DNA from: Vulcanimicrobiota bacterium
GTDB lineage: Bacteria; Vulcanimicrobiota; Xenobia; Xenobiales; JADMJV01
Length of the DNA stretch: 64,000 nt
Assembly: GCA_017307785.1 (NCBI GenBank)
Contig: JAFKGI010000013.1
Coordinates: 118,237-182,236, forward strand
Direction: 5' to 3'
Part shown: piece by piece, positions 42,925-50,881 of the stretch
How positions within the stretch are numbered: position 1 is the first letter of the stretch
How the letters are laid out: each line of letters starts with the position of its first letter
Translations under genes and position numbers: made by a program
Notes under the pieces: generated by a model
What the model was told of the DNA's origin: nothing
The model's input: the letters and a program-made list of their open reading frames with translations, nothing else
Database searches by the model: none

Positions 42925-43397
42925 CTTTTTATGACGATTTGCTGGCGCGGCTTAGTGATTCCGATGTTGAGTACATCGTTGTCGGCGGAGTGGCGGCCAC
43001 GGCCCACGGTTCTACACGCCTGACCTTAGATCTTGATGTGCTTTACTCACGCACACCCGAGAACCTCGAGAGAATTGTGAAAGCCTTGCATGGCCTGAAT
43101 CCCTACTTACGGGGAGCGCCCGCCGGTTTGCCCTTCCGCTGGGATAGCCGGACTCTCCAGAGCGGGCTGAACTTCACTCTCACCACGGATCGGGGTGACC
43201 TGGATTTGCTGGGCGTCATCGCCGGTGTGGGAAGCTACTCGGAGGCACTGGCTGAATCCGTGGAGATGGACGCTTTTGGCCGCCCGCTGAAGTGTCTGAG
43301 CCTGGAGCAGTTGCTCCGAGCCAAGAGAGCGGCGGGGCGGCCAAAAGATCTTGAAGTTATCGCCGAGCTTGAGGAGATTCGAGACGGGGAGCTCTGA
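42921..43397 (+). CDS. Nucleotidyltransferase-fold protein (MNT/AbiEii-like)
   Basis: 158 residues from GTG 42921. The N-terminus YIVVGGVAATAHGSTRLTLDLDVLY is the polymerase-beta-fold signature: GG, an Ala/His helix, then D-x-D (TLDLDVL, around residues 37-39) and a third acidic residue in RGDLDLLGVI. C-terminal LSLEQLLRAKRAAGRPKDLEVIAEL is the typical end of the DUF6036/nucleotidyltransferase AbiEii group, whose members can transfer nucleotides to proteins or tRNA. The S of the GS motif is present in AHGSTRL. It overlaps the 61-residue gene; together they may form an addiction or modification unit. It converges with the next gene, with the stops adjacent. Confidence 0.8.
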   Translation: MTFYDDLLARLSDSDVEYIVVGGVAATAHGSTRLTLDLDVLYSRTPENLERIVKALHGLNPYLRGAPAGLPFRWDSRTLQSGLNFTLTTDRGDLDLLGVIAGVGSYSEALAESVEMDAFGRPLKCLSLEQLLRAKRAAGRPKDLEVIAELEEIRDGEL

Positions 43398-44072
43398 TCA
43401 GTCCTTTTGCGAGATGGTTTGCTTTTTCAGCTCCTGATAATAAGCGCGCAGGCCTCTAGCCACGCGCTTCCAGACGGTGGAGCGGGGATTCGTTTGGGAA
43501 CCGAAGAGATTGATCATTTCGCCGGCTTCGATGAAATCGCGGTGGTAAAGGTAGAGCATGACGTGCATGAGCTCGGCGCTTTTCTTGTGGGGCTGGGCGC
43601 GGCGCTTGGGGACGGCCTGCTCTTCGCGGACTTTCGGCAGCAAAGCCGCGGCTGAATCGTAGGGTAGTTCTTCGACAAAGCTGCGGACCGCGAAAAACGG
43701 GTGATTGTTGCCGCGGCCCCAGCCTTCCAGGACTTCCATGAGAGAGTCGCTGTCGGGGCTCTGTTCGCGAGCTGCCAGGACCGGGGTGAGCAAGGTTTCC
43801 GTGACCATTTCGAAGATGGTTGGATCGTACCAGGCGTCCACATCCATCAGACGCTGCAGGCTCTTGCCCGGGAAGAGGTACTTGCGCAGCCGGGTCTCGG
43901 CTCTTTGAGAGAGTTTTTTGGCCGAGCGGCGCTCGGTTTCAATCCAGACGAGCAATGCCCAGATTCGGTCGAGTTCCTCATGTTGAGAGAGGATACAAAG
44001 CATTTGGCACAACCTTGGCGCCGGCAGGGCGACGAGCAGGTCGAGTCGGTCTTTCAAGGTGATGGTTTTCAT
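43398..44072 (-). CDS. Hypothetical helical protein
   Basis: 224 residues from ATG 44072. No family recognised. The sequence is mostly helical, with RLDLLVALPAPRLCQMLCIL near the N-terminus, a central acidic stretch, and a basic C-terminus (RVARGLRAYYQELKKQ). There is no signal peptide or membrane segment. A PKRRAQPHKKSAELMH stretch near residue 150 is strongly basic and could bind nucleic acid, though this is a guess. The stop codon lies next to the nucleotidyltransferase stop on the other strand. Upstream, 95 bases separate it from the next minus-strand gene. Coding status is supported by the length of the open frame and ordinary codon composition. Confidence 0.6.
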   Translation of the reverse strand: MKTITLKDRLDLLVALPAPRLCQMLCILSQHEELDRIWALLVWIETERRSAKKLSQRAETRLRKYLFPGKSLQRLMDVDAWYDPTIFEMVTETLLTPVLAAREQSPDSDSLMEVLEGWGRGNNHPFFAVRSFVEELPYDSAAALLPKVREEQAVPKRRAQPHKKSAELMHVMLYLYHRDFIEAGEMINLFGSQTNPRSTVWKRVARGLRAYYQELKKQTISQKD

Positions 44073-44167
44073 AAACCCAGGTTAACCCATGAGGGGCTCC
44101 TCCATGCAGAAACACCTATACTGAAAACTGACCATTGGCATAGGCAAGAATAACCAGGACTTTGGAA

Positions 44168-45352
44168 TTAGATAAATACCATAGGGCAGTTGATACCTGC
44201 TTCCAGGCGTTTCTCCAGTTCGGCGCGGACCTTGTGGGAAGTGACGGCTTTGCCGGAACGTAGATACTGTAAGCCTCCTTCGCACAGGGTGCGTCCCAAG
44301 CTGCCTAAAATACCGAGGGTTTTCTCGTTTTTGACGAGGTTCGTCTCGGTCAGGTCGACTTCCAGTTCGCGCGCGTCCAGGTACAGTATGGCTCCGGGAC
44401 CTTCCCAGGAGACTTTGAACGGTTTCATGGAAACTCCATCGCGTACAGGCATTACCACCGTGTCGTCGGGCAGTCGGGCTTGAACCACCAGGATGGCTGA
44501 GTATAGTCCGTTTTTCTCATAGCCGTAGGGCCAGCGGGAGTGGGTCAGGCGGGGTCCAGCGATGGCTGATACCCCGTGCTTGGGCAGATAGATCTCGAAG
44601 AGGTGGTGCTTGGGGTCCAGTGCCGCGCCGTCGTCGAAGAGGCGAGACCAGAGGGTGTGGATGACTCCGGAATAGGCGGGCACCCCCAGGTCGTAGCCGG
44701 GACAGGGGCGTCCGTTGATGGTGATGGGCATGGGACTGAAAGCGCAGTGGTCGTAAATCAGCGATTGCTCGCGGTCCATCCCTTTGCGATCACCGGAGAA
44801 CATGGAGAAGATGTCGCGGCTGGCGAGTTTGGCGCCGATGTCGGAGAACATATCGGCGGCCGTCCGTTTCAGCAGCAGGCGGGTCTGGACCACTGTCTGG
44901 GTCGGCTTCCAGAGGCTGGAACGCTGGCCTTTCTTGGTCCAACAAACCTCCAGTCCGTCTTTGCCATCGAAGGACTGGACGGTGATTTCCGAGGCCCGGG
45001 TGCTGACGGCGGCATTCAGGCCCATGGCGAAGTGACGCAGGGCCGGGGTGGTCTCGCTGCTGTCGGAGACCAGGCTGTAGAGCACGTTTTCCAATTGATA
45101 CGGGGTGAAGCCGAGGCCAAGAATGGTCACTTCCACCTCGGCCGTGCGGCTTTGCAGGGCCAGGCCGGCGGCACCGCCGGCAATGGCCGACTGGACCAGT
45201 TTCAGGATGTAATAGAAAGCATCTTGAAACTGAAACTGGGCCAGTTTTTCTTTGGCCTTGGAGACATCGACGGTGAAACGGCCGCTGGACTGCAGCTCTC
45301 CTTCCGAGGAGAGCTGCGTCAGCAGATCGTCGAGTTCTAGGAGGTTGGACAC
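44168..45352 (-). CDS. Hypothetical protein with possible GHKL-ATPase-like N-terminal fold
   Basis: 394 residues. After a short helical start, residues ~25-130 show a pattern seen in degenerate Hsp90-type ATPase folds: FTVDVSKAKEKLAQFQFQDAFYYILKLVQSAIAGGAAGL (where active members have an E/N helix), then VEVTILGLGF, LENVLYSLVSD and LRHFAMGLNAAVSTRASEITVQSFDG. The expected catalytic Asn/Asp-Gly (N-box and G1) residues are not obvious, so ATP binding is doubtful. The C-terminal half is beta-rich (HHLFEIYLPKHGVSAIAGP, ILYLDARELEVDLTETNLVK). Similar N-terminal patterns occur in large proteins of unknown function in other bacteria. Downstream of proS on the same strand with 9 bases between. Function unknown. 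Confidence 0.55.
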   Translation of the reverse strand: MSNLLELDDLLTQLSSEGELQSSGRFTVDVSKAKEKLAQFQFQDAFYYILKLVQSAIAGGAAGLALQSRTAEVEVTILGLGFTPYQLENVLYSLVSDSSETTPALRHFAMGLNAAVSTRASEITVQSFDGKDGLEVCWTKKGQRSSLWKPTQTVVQTRLLLKRTAADMFSDIGAKLASRDIFSMFSGDRKGMDREQSLIYDHCAFSPMPITINGRPCPGYDLGVPAYSGVIHTLWSRLFDDGAALDPKHHLFEIYLPKHGVSAIAGPRLTHSRWPYGYEKNGLYSAILVVQARLPDDTVVMPVRDGVSMKPFKVSWEGPGAILYLDARELEVDLTETNLVKNEKTLGILGSLGRTLCEGGLQYLRSGKAVTSHKVRAELEKRLEAGINCPMVFI

Positions 45353-45361
45353 CTCTCTAGT

Positions 45362-46900
45362 TTAGTAGGCGACCGAGAAAAGCACCTGCTCCTTGGTCTC
45401 TTCTCCGCTGAAGATGCATTTGCCACTGCCACCGCTCTGTTCGAAGGGGATGCAGCGAACCGTGCCTTTGGTTTCTTCCTTGATCTTGGCTTCGGCGGCC
45501 GCGTCTTCTTTGAACCAGCAGCGCACGAAACCGGCGCGGCTTTCCAGAGCTTGCTTGAGTTCGTCGTAGCTGTTGGCTTCGACGATGTGCTCGTCGCGGA
45601 ATTGGACGGCTTTTTCCAGCATGGATTGCTGGATTTCGCGAGCCAGATTCTGCAGCCACTCTGCGGTGGCGTCTTTGAGTTCCACGAAGCGTTTTTCGCC
45701 GGTGGCGCGGATCTTGAGCACAAAGGTGCCTTTTTCCACGTCGCGCGGTCCGATTTCGAAGCGGAAGGGCACGCCCCGCTGCTCCCAGTGGAAGTGCTTC
45801 TCGACGGGCCGGTCGTCGCGGACGTCGAGCACCACCGACTGGTTGGAGCTGGCGTCGGTGAAGACGGAGACCAGTTCGCGACCTTTCTGGCGCTCTTCCG
45901 CGGCCTTCAGGCGCTCCTCACCGCAAAGCTGTGCGAGCAGCTTGCGGCAGAAGTCGAGGACCGGGGCTTTCTCTTCTTCTTTGCGGTAGATGGGCACCAC
46001 CGCGCCCAGCGTGGGGGCCACCTTGGGAGGCAAGACCAGTCCTTCGTCGTCCGAATGAGTCATGATGAGCGCGCCGATCAGGCGGGTGCTCACGCCCCAG
46101 GAGGTAGTGACGGCCAGGTGCTGCTGGTTGTCGCGACCGAGGAACTTGATGTCGAAGGCCTTGGCGAAGTTGGTGCCCAGGTTGTGCGAGGTGCCGGCCT
46201 GGAGCGCTTTGCCGTCTTGCATCAAAGCCTCGATACAATAGGTAGCGTCGGCGCCGGGGAATTTTTCCGAGGCGGTTTTGCGGCCTTTGACCACGGGCAC
46301 GGCCAGGAACTCTTCCGAGAAAGCGGCGTAGACGTCGAGCATGCGCAGCGTCTCTTCCTGGGCTTCTTCGTAGGTTTCGTGGGCGGTGTGGCCTTCTTGC
46401 CAGAGGAATTCGGCGGTGCGCAGGAAGAGGCGGGTGCGCATTTCCCAACGCATGACGTTGGCCCACTGGTTGATGAGCACCGGCAGGTCGCGGTAGCTCT
46501 GCACCCACTGGGAGTACATGGCGCCAAACAAGGTTTCCGAAGTGGGGCGGATGAGCAGGGGCTCAGCCAGTTCGCCCTTGGGCTTGAGGCCACCGTCGGC
46601 CGACTTCTCCAGACCGCTGTGGGTGACAACGGCCACCTCCATGGCGAATCCTTCGACGTGGTCCGCTTCTTTTTGCAGGAAGCTCATGGGGATCAGCAAC
46701 GGGAAGTAGGCGTTGACGTGTCCGGTTTCTTTAAAGCGCCGGTCCAGATCGCGCTGCATGGCTTCCCAGATGGCGTAGCCGGTGGGGCGAATGACCATGC
46801 ATCCTTTGACGGGTGAGTAGTCGGCCATCTGGGCCGCCTTGATCACGTCCAGATACCATTCGTTGTAGTTGTTGCTGCGAGTTACAATGTTGCGTGCCAT
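45362..46900 (-). CDS. proS: Prolyl-tRNA synthetase, archaeal/eukaryotic-type
   Basis: 512 residues from ATG 46900 (an upstream in-frame start at 46957 adds residues with no match). It charges tRNA-Pro in the cytoplasm. This form lacks the long INS editing domain of E. coli-type ProRS and has a C-terminal zinc-like/anticodon extension instead. Motif 1 is visible around GCMVIRPTGYAIWEAMQ, motif 2 in WANVMRWEMRTRLFLRTAEFLWQEGHTAHET, the proline-binding and motif 3 region in WGVSTRLIGALIMTHSDDEGL, and the anticodon-binding domain in APTLGAVVPIYRKEEE, ending with FSGEETKEQVLFSVAY, where the carboxyl Tyr is typical of this class. It probably shares a transcript with the gene at 44168. Confidence 0.96.
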   Translation of the reverse strand: MARNIVTRSNNYNEWYLDVIKAAQMADYSPVKGCMVIRPTGYAIWEAMQRDLDRRFKETGHVNAYFPLLIPMSFLQKEADHVEGFAMEVAVVTHSGLEKSADGGLKPKGELAEPLLIRPTSETLFGAMYSQWVQSYRDLPVLINQWANVMRWEMRTRLFLRTAEFLWQEGHTAHETYEEAQEETLRMLDVYAAFSEEFLAVPVVKGRKTASEKFPGADATYCIEALMQDGKALQAGTSHNLGTNFAKAFDIKFLGRDNQQHLAVTTSWGVSTRLIGALIMTHSDDEGLVLPPKVAPTLGAVVPIYRKEEEKAPVLDFCRKLLAQLCGEERLKAAEERQKGRELVSVFTDASSNQSVVLDVRDDRPVEKHFHWEQRGVPFRFEIGPRDVEKGTFVLKIRATGEKRFVELKDATAEWLQNLAREIQQSMLEKAVQFRDEHIVEANSYDELKQALESRAGFVRCWFKEDAAAEAKIKEETKGTVRCIPFEQSGGSGKCIFSGEETKEQVLFSVAY

Positions 46901-47079
46901 AGGCCACCGCCGTTCGACTTGATGGCTTAACCTGCCTCCTGGGCGCGATTCTGTCAAGTCGGGGGGCGTGCACCCGGCCCGGCGTTGCGTGCACCGGTGA
47001 GCGCAACTCAGGTTCAGGGCTTTTTCATGGCGCCACGCTAGGCTCCAGGGAACAGACTTCGCAAAGGAAACTCACCCCG

Positions 47080-47568
47080 ATGATCGACTCCTCCAACATG
47101 GCCACCCAACTTGCCCGCAGCGGCGCCGCCCGAGTTCGTCAGGGCGAGATCCCGGAACTCAAGAGAACCACCAACCTCGACAAGTTTCAGGCCCAGCAGA
47201 ACCTCGACTACTTCGAGGAGGGCTTTCGCGAACTGCAGGCCCGCGACAATGCGGACGGCGGCGTCTCCATTCACATGTTTCAGGCCGGTCCCGACCAGGA
47301 CCCCACCCCGGGCAAGATCCGCGTCGGCAACCTGGATGCCGAAATCGAAGGCACCACCAGCAGCGGCACCCGCTACAGCGTGGAGGACCGCGGAGACGTC
47401 CAAAAGTATAAATCCTATCGCTTCGAAGAGACCAAAGTGGTGGTCTTTGAAGCCACCGTCAAGCCGGAGAACAACGAAGTCAACACCAGCGTGCTCATCC
47501 TCGACCGTCAGAATCCGGAAAAAAGCGTGATGGGACCGACCAGCTCGGACTGGCTGCTGTCGCTCTAA
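47080..47568 (+). CDS. Hypothetical soluble protein
   Basis: 162 residues from ATG 47080, preceded by AAAGGAAAC at good spacing. No family recognised. The N-terminal ~60 residues are helical and charged (TNLDKFQAQQNLDYFEEGFRELQ). The remaining ~100 look beta-rich: VSIHMFQAGPDQD, IRVGNLDAEIEG, RYSVEDRGDVQKYKSYRFEETKVVVFEATVK. No signal peptide or membrane helix. The gene lies alone between the divergent proS gene and the convergent kinase gene, whose stop overlaps its own stop by four bases. The upstream 179 bases hold nothing else I can identify beyond a short G/C-rich stem. Confidence 0.7.
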   Translation: MIDSSNMATQLARSGAARVRQGEIPELKRTTNLDKFQAQQNLDYFEEGFRELQARDNADGGVSIHMFQAGPDQDPTPGKIRVGNLDAEIEGTTSSGTRYSVEDRGDVQKYKSYRFEETKVVVFEATVKPENNEVNTSVLILDRQNPEKSVMGPTSSDWLLSL

Positions 47569-50246
47569 GCTCGCTCGAAGGCCACGGCCGCGAACAGGGC
47601 GGCTCCGGCTTCGGCCAGGGTGGCATAGCGCTCGTCGGCTTCCTTATGCAGCATGCGGGCCACCACCAGGTCGACTTCCTTGGGGATGTCGGGGCGGCGA
47701 CTGGAAATGGTGGGCGGGGCCTGGCTCAAATGCATACGAATCAGCTTGGCGGGGTCGTCCCATTCGAAGGGGCGGCTGCCGGTGAGCACTTCGAAGACCA
47801 GGATTCCGAAGGCGTACTGGTCGGTTTTGTCGGTGAGACCGGCACGTTCTGGTCCCCGTAAGATCTGCTCTGGGGCCATGTATTCAGCGGTGCCGATGGC
47901 GCTGCCGATCTTGGTCACCGTCTTCACTTCGCGGTCGCGGGCCAGGCCGAAGTCCATGAGCTTGGCGTGGCCGCCGCGCGCGATCATGACGTTCTCGGGC
48001 TTGACGTCGCGGTGCACGATGCCCAGGCTGTGGGCATAGGACAGTCCATCCACGATGCCGGCCAGAAAGCGCATCGCTTCGGTGGTATCCATACCCTGGG
48101 GCCCGATGAATTTCTTCAGGGGAATGCCGTCGACCAGTTCCATGACCAGGAAGCTCATGTTCTCGTGCTGGCCCCAGTCCAGGGTGCGCACCACGCTGGC
48201 GTGGTCGAGGCGCATGCTGACTTTGATCTCGCGCTCGAAGCGCTGCTGGAACTCCTGACTGATGTGGTCGGAGCGGATGACCTTGAGGGCGAACAACTGG
48301 CCTTCTGCATTGCTGGCTTTGTAGACCGAGGCCATACCGCCCTGGCCCAGGCCTTCCAGGATTCGGTAGTTCCCGATGGTCTGGCCCACCAGGGGGTAGT
48401 CATGCACTTCTTCCGTACGCGGGGACTCGCCTCCGGCCGGCATCACGTCGGTGCCCTGATAGGTCTGGTTTTCAAACTGCCAGACCCGGATGGAACCGTC
48501 GCTGCTGGCGGCGGCCACCATGGGGCGCATGGGATCGACCGCCATGGCTCGAGTGCGTTCGTTGTGGGCGTCGGAGCTGAAAACGCAGCGACTGCTGTTG
48601 AGGTCGAAGCCGCGCAGAGTGTGGTCGCCGGAGATGCTGATCACCAGCTTGTCCTGACAGCAGAAGCGGGCTTCGAAAACAAAGGCCGTATGACCGCGTA
48701 GCTCTCGAATCAGGGCGTTGCCGGCGCTGACGTCCCAGAAGCGGATGGTCTGGTCGTTGGCGGCGCTGAGCAGGGCGGTGCCGTCGGGGGTGAAGTTGAG
48801 GGATTGGACGCCTTTGTCGTGCGCCTTGAATGAATCCACCATCTTGAGGTCAGGGAGTTCCCAGAAGCGGACCAGTTGATCTTCGCCGCCGGTCACCAGA
48901 AAGAGGCCGTTGGGGTGAAAGTCGATGCAGTTGGCGGGACCGGCGTGGGCCATCCAGTGCATCGGTTCGGAAATGCCCGGCCCCATCAGGAAGCACTGAC
49001 CGTTGCCCAGGGTGGCGGCCACCAGACTGCCCTTGAAGCGAAGAGAAGTGACGGACACTCCCGTTTGAGCCAGCACGAACCCGGGTCCTTCCAGCTGGCT
49101 GGAGTGCAGCTTGATTTCGCCCTGCTCGGAGCCGGTGACCAGATACAGCCCGTCTTCCGAGACGGCCAGGCGAGCCAGCGGACCGTCGTGGGCCTTAAGA
49201 CTGGCCAGTGGCTCCAGCTCGGGCCAGCTCCAGGCTTTGACGAAGCCATCGCGACCGCCGGTGAAGACGCGCTGCGTTTGGGCATGCAGAGCCAGGCTGT
49301 TGAGACCGGTGGGGTGGGCGCGCACGCTGGTAACTTCTTCGAACTGAGCCGGTTTGTAGGAAATGGCCTTGGGCGTACTGTCCAGCCCCAATTGGTAGAG
49401 AAATTCGCGAATGCCTGGGGTGCGTTTGTTCTGGTCCATGGCCATGGCGTTGTGCAGGGCCCGCTCGACCTTGTCGCTGATGCTGGGGTTGTGCGGCTTG
49501 ATGGCCGGCAGCGGCTGGCCTTTGCTGCGCAGCAGGGCGTCCGGAGGGGCGATTCCGGTCAGCAGGCTATAGAGAGTGGCCGCAAAGCTGTAGACGTCGG
49601 TGGCCGGCGTCAGTTTGCTGCCCGGAATGTATTGCTCGGGCGGGGCAAAGCCCTCGGTCAGGCCGCGCCCGCCCAATTGGGCCCCGGCCGCGCTGAGGAA
49701 GCCTCGAGTCAGGCCGAAGTCGAGCAAGACGTAGCGACCTTCCTGCGTGAGGAAGATGTTCTCGGGCTTGAGGTCGGAGTGGACCAGTCCGGCGGCGTGC
49801 ACCATCAGCAGCGCTTGTCCCACTTGCTGGGCCACCCGCAGCACGCGGAATTCCTTCATTTTGCCGGCCATGGTGAGACCGTCGCTGAGGGTCAGGCCTT
49901 CCAGGATTTCCTGGACCATGTACCAGGTGTGGTTCTCTTCAAAAGTGCCCAGGACGCGGACGATACCGGGGTGATTGAAGCGAGCCAGCGAGACGGCCTC
50001 ATCGCGGAAAGCCTGCAGGCCCTCTTCGAAGCGCCTCTGGAAGGCGTCGTTGACGGGCAGCACCCCGGCCGCATCGCGCTCGCAGCCCAGCGGAAAGAAC
50101 TCTTTGATGCAGACATCAAAGTTCCAGCGCCCCTGGCGGGCTTTGTAGGTGAGCGCGAAGCCACCCTCTCCCAGCAGGCGAGAGATTCGGTACATCCCGT
50201 TGGAAAGAGTCTCTCCTCGGGCTAAGGGTCGGCGGTCAGGGGTCAC
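47565..50246 (-). CDS. Ser/Thr protein kinase with two kinase domains around a WD40 propeller
   Basis: 893 residues from GTG 50246. Kinase 1 (about 18-290): GEGGFALTY loop, Lys48 in CIKEFF, HSDLKPENI (HRD variant, Asp intact) near 154, DFG near 174, TEGFAPPEQY. Middle (about 300-600): WD40 repeats such as HPNGLFLVTGGEDQLVRFWE and DGTALLSAANDQTIRFWD, a propeller. Kinase 2 (about 625-890): GQGGMASVYKA, ALKVIRSD Lys near 652, IVHRDVKPENV near 745, DFG near 763, GTAEYMAPEQ. Both domains keep the key catalytic residues. Most bacterial WD40 kinases have one kinase domain and a C-terminal propeller, so this order is unusual. No membrane helix. It overlaps the ModA-like gene upstream by 11 bases. Confidence 0.9.
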   Translation of the reverse strand: MTPDRRPLARGETLSNGMYRISRLLGEGGFALTYKARQGRWNFDVCIKEFFPLGCERDAAGVLPVNDAFQRRFEEGLQAFRDEAVSLARFNHPGIVRVLGTFEENHTWYMVQEILEGLTLSDGLTMAGKMKEFRVLRVAQQVGQALLMVHAAGLVHSDLKPENIFLTQEGRYVLLDFGLTRGFLSAAGAQLGGRGLTEGFAPPEQYIPGSKLTPATDVYSFAATLYSLLTGIAPPDALLRSKGQPLPAIKPHNPSISDKVERALHNAMAMDQNKRTPGIREFLYQLGLDSTPKAISYKPAQFEEVTSVRAHPTGLNSLALHAQTQRVFTGGRDGFVKAWSWPELEPLASLKAHDGPLARLAVSEDGLYLVTGSEQGEIKLHSSQLEGPGFVLAQTGVSVTSLRFKGSLVAATLGNGQCFLMGPGISEPMHWMAHAGPANCIDFHPNGLFLVTGGEDQLVRFWELPDLKMVDSFKAHDKGVQSLNFTPDGTALLSAANDQTIRFWDVSAGNALIRELRGHTAFVFEARFCCQDKLVISISGDHTLRGFDLNSSRCVFSSDAHNERTRAMAVDPMRPMVAAASSDGSIRVWQFENQTYQGTDVMPAGGESPRTEEVHDYPLVGQTIGNYRILEGLGQGGMASVYKASNAEGQLFALKVIRSDHISQEFQQRFEREIKVSMRLDHASVVRTLDWGQHENMSFLVMELVDGIPLKKFIGPQGMDTTEAMRFLAGIVDGLSYAHSLGIVHRDVKPENVMIARGGHAKLMDFGLARDREVKTVTKIGSAIGTAEYMAPEQILRGPERAGLTDKTDQYAFGILVFEVLTGSRPFEWDDPAKLIRMHLSQAPPTISSRRPDIPKEVDLVVARMLHKEADERYATLAEAGAALFAAVAFERA

Positions 50247-50880
50247 GAACCAGGAAACCGAACTCTTTCAGGCTCTGCTTGCACTCCGGGCTTTTCAGCC
50301 AGGCGGCAAAGGCATCCCCCTTGGAATCCTCAGTTTTTTGTAAAAAATAGTAGTCGATGGGCGAACATTCCAGCGCCTGCCCCTGGCCCAGCGAGCGGCC
50401 GCGCAGGTCGGTGGAGTAGACCACCGCCAGATCGACATGGCCGCTTTCCAGCAAGGAGAAGGCCGAGCGATCATCGCGGGTGAACACCCAGTCCGGCTTA
50501 ATTTTCAGGCGCTCCATCGCCTCCAGGGCAAACTTGCCCACCGGAGCCAGCTTGGGGTCTCCCACGGCTACTTTGGCGCCCGACTTTAGCTTGCCGGAGC
50601 CGACCAGCACCAGTTGATTGGAGGCGAAGGGCAGCGGGGCGGAAAATCCGGCCACGCTGGCTTGATAGGCCAGCAGCATGAGAGAAACCGGGGCTCCGCG
50701 TTCGGCCTGCTGGACCAGGCCCCGGCTGCCCCCGTAGGAGCAGGCCAGGTGAAAAGCAGAAGCCCTGGCCTCCATCCAGGGTTGAAGACTGGAAGCGACC
50801 AGGGCCACGGCATCCTTCTCAGAACGCGCACAGGCGCAACTGAGCGCTGCCAGTCCCAGTAAGAACTGGCGGCGTTGCAC
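50236..50880 (-). CDS. ModA-like substrate-binding lipoprotein
   Basis: 214 residues from GTG 50880; earlier in-frame codons lie inside the upstream gene. The N-terminus QRRQFLLGLAALSCACA is a lipoprotein or Tat-like signal with RRQF. The mature part is a periplasmic molybdate/tungstate-type binding protein: SYGGSRGLVQQAERGAPVSLM (the G-S-x-G-x-L-x-x-Q-I motif), LPFASNQLVLV, VAVGDPKLAPVGKFALEAM, DDRSAFSLLESGHVDLAVVYSTDLRG and AFAAWLKSPECKQSLKEFGF. In normal modABC operons the permease genes follow; here the kinase gene follows and an unknown protein precedes, two bases from the stop. It may bind oxyanions for sensing rather than transport, which is inference. Confidence 0.82.
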   Translation of the reverse strand: MQRRQFLLGLAALSCACARSEKDAVALVASSLQPWMEARASAFHLACSYGGSRGLVQQAERGAPVSLMLLAYQASVAGFSAPLPFASNQLVLVGSGKLKSGAKVAVGDPKLAPVGKFALEAMERLKIKPDWVFTRDDRSAFSLLESGHVDLAVVYSTDLRGRSLGQGQALECSPIDYYFLQKTEDSKGDAFAAWLKSPECKQSLKEFGFLVRDP

Positions 50881-50881
50881 C

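Noticed and set aside
46984..47007. GTTGCG/CGCAAC stem between proS and the gene at 47080
   Set aside because: Only six pairs with a 12-base loop and no T-run; expected by chance in GC-rich sequence.
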